From Bin87 sp965207585 (GTDB taxonomy: Bacteria > Chloroflexota > Dehalococcoidia > Lucifugimonadales > UBA3495), in contig CBDBMT010000003.1 of the NCBI GenBank assembly GCA_965207585.1, positions 2,604,001-2,668,000 of the forward strand: DNA of 64,000 bases. Reading direction: 5' to 3'. Below the pieces are notes generated by a model. It worked only from the letters and a program-made list of their open reading frames with translations. It did not search any database and was not told the origin of the DNA. This document shows positions 61,828 to 64,000 of the stretch, in pieces. Positions within the stretch are counted from its first letter, which is position 1. Every line of letters begins with the position of its first letter. A program made the translations under genes and the position numbers.

Positions 61828-62649
61828 ATGAACTCGGTTCTAGGTATCGACGCAGCTTGGACTGAGGGTAAACCCAGTGGGGTCGCACTCATTAGGCAAC
61901 ACGCGGCTGGGCATTGGGAATATGTTGCAGTCGCTCCTAGCTACGCCTCGTTCTTGAACTTATGCCTTGGGAATCTCGTGATCCGCTGGGCTGACCCGCC
62001 TGCTGGTGGCTTGCCCGAACCGAAGCGGTTATTGGATCATGCCAGGGCGCTTTTGGGAGATAGGGAGGTGACGGTTGTCGCGGTGGATATGCCCTTGTCC
62101 AGACAACCGATTGTCAGGCGGAGGGCTTGCGACAATGCAATCTCCAGGGCTTTTGGTGCACTTGGATGCGGCACCCACACTCCTTCCACACAGAGACCAG
62201 GCGCAATTTCTGCCAATCTGATGGCGGCATTAAATGACCTCGGTTACCCCCTCACAACCTGTGCACCATGGGCTGCCAACGACGAGGAATCAGTCGGACA
62301 GACAATTGAAGTTTATCCGCACCCCGCTATCGTCAGTCTGTTGGGGCTGAGTTATAGACTTCCCTACAAGGTAAATAAGTCTACAACCTATTGGCCGAAC
62401 ACGACGGTGGTTCAACGGATAAACAACCTGAGTGCGAAGTTCCAGCTTCTGCATACGGGACTATCGGGGCAGATAGTCGGGATTCCCGGCGATGTCGTGC
62501 CTGCACCAGCGCCTCGCACGCTGACCGCTCTCAAACGATACGAAGATGCCTTGGATGCGTTAGTTTGCGCGTGGGTCGGAGCGTGTTATTTGGAAGGCCA
62601 AGCTAATTGTTACGGGGACGCGGACGCCGCAATTTGGGTTCCCGCATAG
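61828..62649 (+). CDS. DUF429 family protein
   Basis: A 273-aa protein of the DUF429 (RNase-H-like) family. The first strand MNSVLGIDAAWTEGKPSGVAL, with the early Asp, VVAVDMPLSR with a second, and RRACDNAISRAFG-type helices match. Predicted nuclease, substrate unknown. By eye its GC is lower than its neighbours (e.g. around 62360-62420), suggesting transfer. GGAG is 9 nt upstream of ATG 61828. Confidence 0.82.
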   Translation: MNSVLGIDAAWTEGKPSGVALIRQHAAGHWEYVAVAPSYASFLNLCLGNLVIRWADPPAGGLPEPKRLLDHARALLGDREVTVVAVDMPLSRQPIVRRRACDNAISRAFGALGCGTHTPSTQRPGAISANLMAALNDLGYPLTTCAPWAANDEESVGQTIEVYPHPAIVSLLGLSYRLPYKVNKSTTYWPNTTVVQRINNLSAKFQLLHTGLSGQIVGIPGDVVPAPAPRTLTALKRYEDALDALVCAWVGACYLEGQANCYGDADAAIWVPA

Positions 62650-62668
62650 GGCCCATCACTTCCGGTTA

Positions 62669-62677
62669 TGGCATAAT
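62669..62677 (+). promoter_or_regulatory. Possible extended -10 before the thiolase-like gene
   Basis: TGG-CATAAT, 36 nt before the ATG, with no clear -35. Confidence 0.3.
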
Positions 62678-62712
62678 GCCCAAACCCATCCCCCTACGGA
62701 GGTATCTCCCCC

Positions 62713-63894
62713 ATGGTTGACCTCAGGCGCGCCGCCGCCATCGTGGGCATCCACGAGCACGTCACCCGCTACGCTCCCGACAAGAGCGAACTCCAGATCC
62801 AGGGCGAAAGCGTCATCAATGCCCTGAACGATGCCGGCCTCACCAAGGACGACGTCGACGGCCTGTTCACCGCCTCCAGCAGCGCCCGCAACAGCGGCAT
62901 GAACCTGGCCGACTACCTCAACCTGTACCCCAGCTACGTCGACAACACCACCGTCGGCGGCGGGTCCTTCGAGTTCCACCTCTCCCACGCCCTCGCCGCC
63001 ATCGCGGCCGGCCGCATCAACGTGGCCGTGATCACCTACAGCAGCCTCGCCCGCTCCGGCGGCGTCTCCGTGGGAACCGGCGGAGTCGGACGCTTCGGCC
63101 ACCCCATCCTGGAGCCGTCACCGGACAGCTTTGAGGAACTCTACGGCATGACCACCGTGGGCCTCTACGCCATGATCGCCCGCCGCCACATGCACCTCTA
63201 CGGTACCACTTCCGAGCAGTTGGCGGAGGTTTCCGTGGCCATGCGGCACCATGCCTCCATGAACCCCGAGGCCCTCTTCCGCGACGAAATCACCGTCGAG
63301 GACGTGGTCGGCTCCCGCGTGATCTCGGACCCCTTGCACCTCATGGACTGCTGCGTCATCACCGACGGCGGCGGTGCAGTCGTGGTTGCATCGCCGGAGG
63401 TTGCCCGCAACTGCCGTCATACCCCGGTCTGGGTGCTGGGAACCGGCGAGGCCATCGCCCACCAGGGCGCCGGCAAGCGTGACCTGATCTACATCGCCGC
63501 CCACCAGAGCGCTCCCCGCGCCTTCGAGATGGCCGGCGTCACCCACGACGATATCGACATGGCCATGGTCTACGACTCCTTCACCATCACCGTGGTCGAG
63601 ACCCTGGAAGACCTGGGCTTCTGCAAGAAGGGCGAGGGCGGAGAATTCGTCAGCGGCGGCCGGCTTAAGGTCGGCGGGGCATTGCCAATCAACACCGACG
63701 GCGGCGGTCTCTCCTCCAACCACCCGGGGATGCGCGGCCTCTTTCTGCTCCTTGAAGCCACCCGCCAGCTCCGGCACCAGTTCGACGGCACCGGACGCCA
63801 GGTTCCCAACTGCCAGCTTGCCCTGGCCCACGGCACCGGCGGCGCCCTCGGCTCCCGCCACAGCGGCGGCACCGTCATCCTGGCCCGCGACTAA
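62713..63894 (+). CDS. Thiolase-like (SCP2-thiolase / lipid-transfer) protein
   Basis: A 393-aa thiolase-fold protein. RRAAAIVGIHEHVTRYAPDKSE and the double-half layout, with the C-terminal LPINTDGGGLSSNHPGMRG (His of the thiolase NxxGGxxxxxHP motif) and AHGTGGALGSRHSGGTVIL are visible. The N-terminal nucleophile Cys of true thiolases is Ser here (GGGSFEFHLSHAL), and the second Cys is also missing, so it should not act as a normal thiolase. Related proteins bind or carry CoA or lipid substrates, often with a DUF35 OB-fold partner, which is not seen within the window. Confidence 0.87.
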   Translation: MVDLRRAAAIVGIHEHVTRYAPDKSELQIQGESVINALNDAGLTKDDVDGLFTASSSARNSGMNLADYLNLYPSYVDNTTVGGGSFEFHLSHALAAIAAGRINVAVITYSSLARSGGVSVGTGGVGRFGHPILEPSPDSFEELYGMTTVGLYAMIARRHMHLYGTTSEQLAEVSVAMRHHASMNPEALFRDEITVEDVVGSRVISDPLHLMDCCVITDGGGAVVVASPEVARNCRHTPVWVLGTGEAIAHQGAGKRDLIYIAAHQSAPRAFEMAGVTHDDIDMAMVYDSFTITVVETLEDLGFCKKGEGGEFVSGGRLKVGGALPINTDGGGLSSNHPGMRGLFLLLEATRQLRHQFDGTGRQVPNCQLALAHGTGGALGSRHSGGTVILARD

Positions 63895-63902
63895 ACCCTT
63901 CC

Positions 63903-63993
63903 GTCAGAATCAGGATTTGCGGAATTTTGTGATTTCCAGGATTACCTTTCCCAATCCTGCTAATCCCATAATCCTGAAAATCCTGATTCAGAC
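63903..63993. repeat. 91-bp imperfect palindromic element
   Basis: 15-bp arms GTCAGAATCAGGATT (63903-63917) and AATCCTGATTCAGAC (63979-63993) pair with one mismatch; inside are further AATCCTG and AATCCC units (63953, 63962, 63970). A degenerate copy of the arm is at 52929-52943. Mobile or REP-like intergenic element. Confidence 0.6.
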
Positions 63994-64000
63994 CAATCAC

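Overview
This is a GC-rich chromosomal window densely packed with genes, with many GTG/TTG starts (ssb, metG, rpsF, gnd, hisF and others). No rRNA, tRNA, CRISPR array or plasmid origin was seen. The gene mix suggests an uncultured Chloroflexota bacterium, for example a Dehalococcoidia/SAR202-like or related marine or host-associated lineage. That mix is: class III CoA-transferases, an F420/flavin luciferase-like oxidoreductase, SCP2-thiolase-like and acyl-CoA-dehydrogenase-like enzymes, Uma2/DUF820, HEPN-MNT, BrnTA, alpha-E/ATP-grasp proteins and an amidase with an AtzG-like partner. The assignment is inferred from gene content only; no phylogenetic marker was compared.

Layout. 1-5.6 kb: end of a carboxymuconolactone decarboxylase-like gene, then pgi-gnd-zwf on the minus strand (upper glycolysis and oxidative pentose phosphate pathway), then an alpha/beta hydrolase. 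5.6-9.5 kb: a two-gene ABC exporter whose motifs fit an asymmetric heterodimer. 9.5-23 kb: housekeeping genes: coiled-coil membrane protein, argS, VOC protein, S51-like peptidase, hisF-HAD-hisIE, HbpS/GlcG protein, cyclase family hydrolase, hisS, CoA-transferase, polyprenyl synthase, metG. 23-28.5 kb: S9 peptidase, then an AtzG-like/amidase operon with a HEPN-MNT pair inside it, then a PIG-L deacetylase. 28.6-36.2 kb: minus-strand hom-thrC-folE-acyltransferase-glycosyltransferase-DUF502. 34.9-37.9 kb: rpsF-ssb-rpsR-foldase, in which S6 and S18 carry low-complexity tails. 38-41.8 kb: alpha-E and circularly permuted ATP-grasp proteins, and a luciferase-like oxidoreductase.

41.9-48 kb looks like a thiol/sulfur oxidation neighbourhood: cysteine-dioxygenase-like protein, four-domain rhodanese, small Cys protein, sulfite-oxidase-type molybdoenzyme, Uma2 protein, and an acyl-CoA-dehydrogenase/SfnB-like flavoenzyme. 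48-53.2 kb is a defence-type island: a 1370-aa single-chain restriction-modification protein with an AT-richer stretch in its probable recognition region, a PIN/VapC toxin-antitoxin pair, and dRS3-like palindromic repeats. 53.2-58.8 kb: MFS transporter, DUF6941-like protein, RdgB/HAM1-like pyrophosphatase, MoxR ATPase, acidic protein, FAD oxidoreductase. A 928-bp gene-poor stretch follows, with a hairpin, a possible 40-aa membrane protein and 11-bp-period direct repeats. The window ends with a second CoA-transferase, BrnT/BrnA, a DUF429 protein, a thiolase-like protein and an imperfect palindrome.

Several promoters share one design: TTGCCC/A, 17 bp, TAnnnT; others have an extended -10 reading TGC-TA(T/A/G/C). 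Best-supported terminators lie at 5546-5570 (-), 15758-15810 (+), 16993-17016 (-) and 60963-60991 (+).
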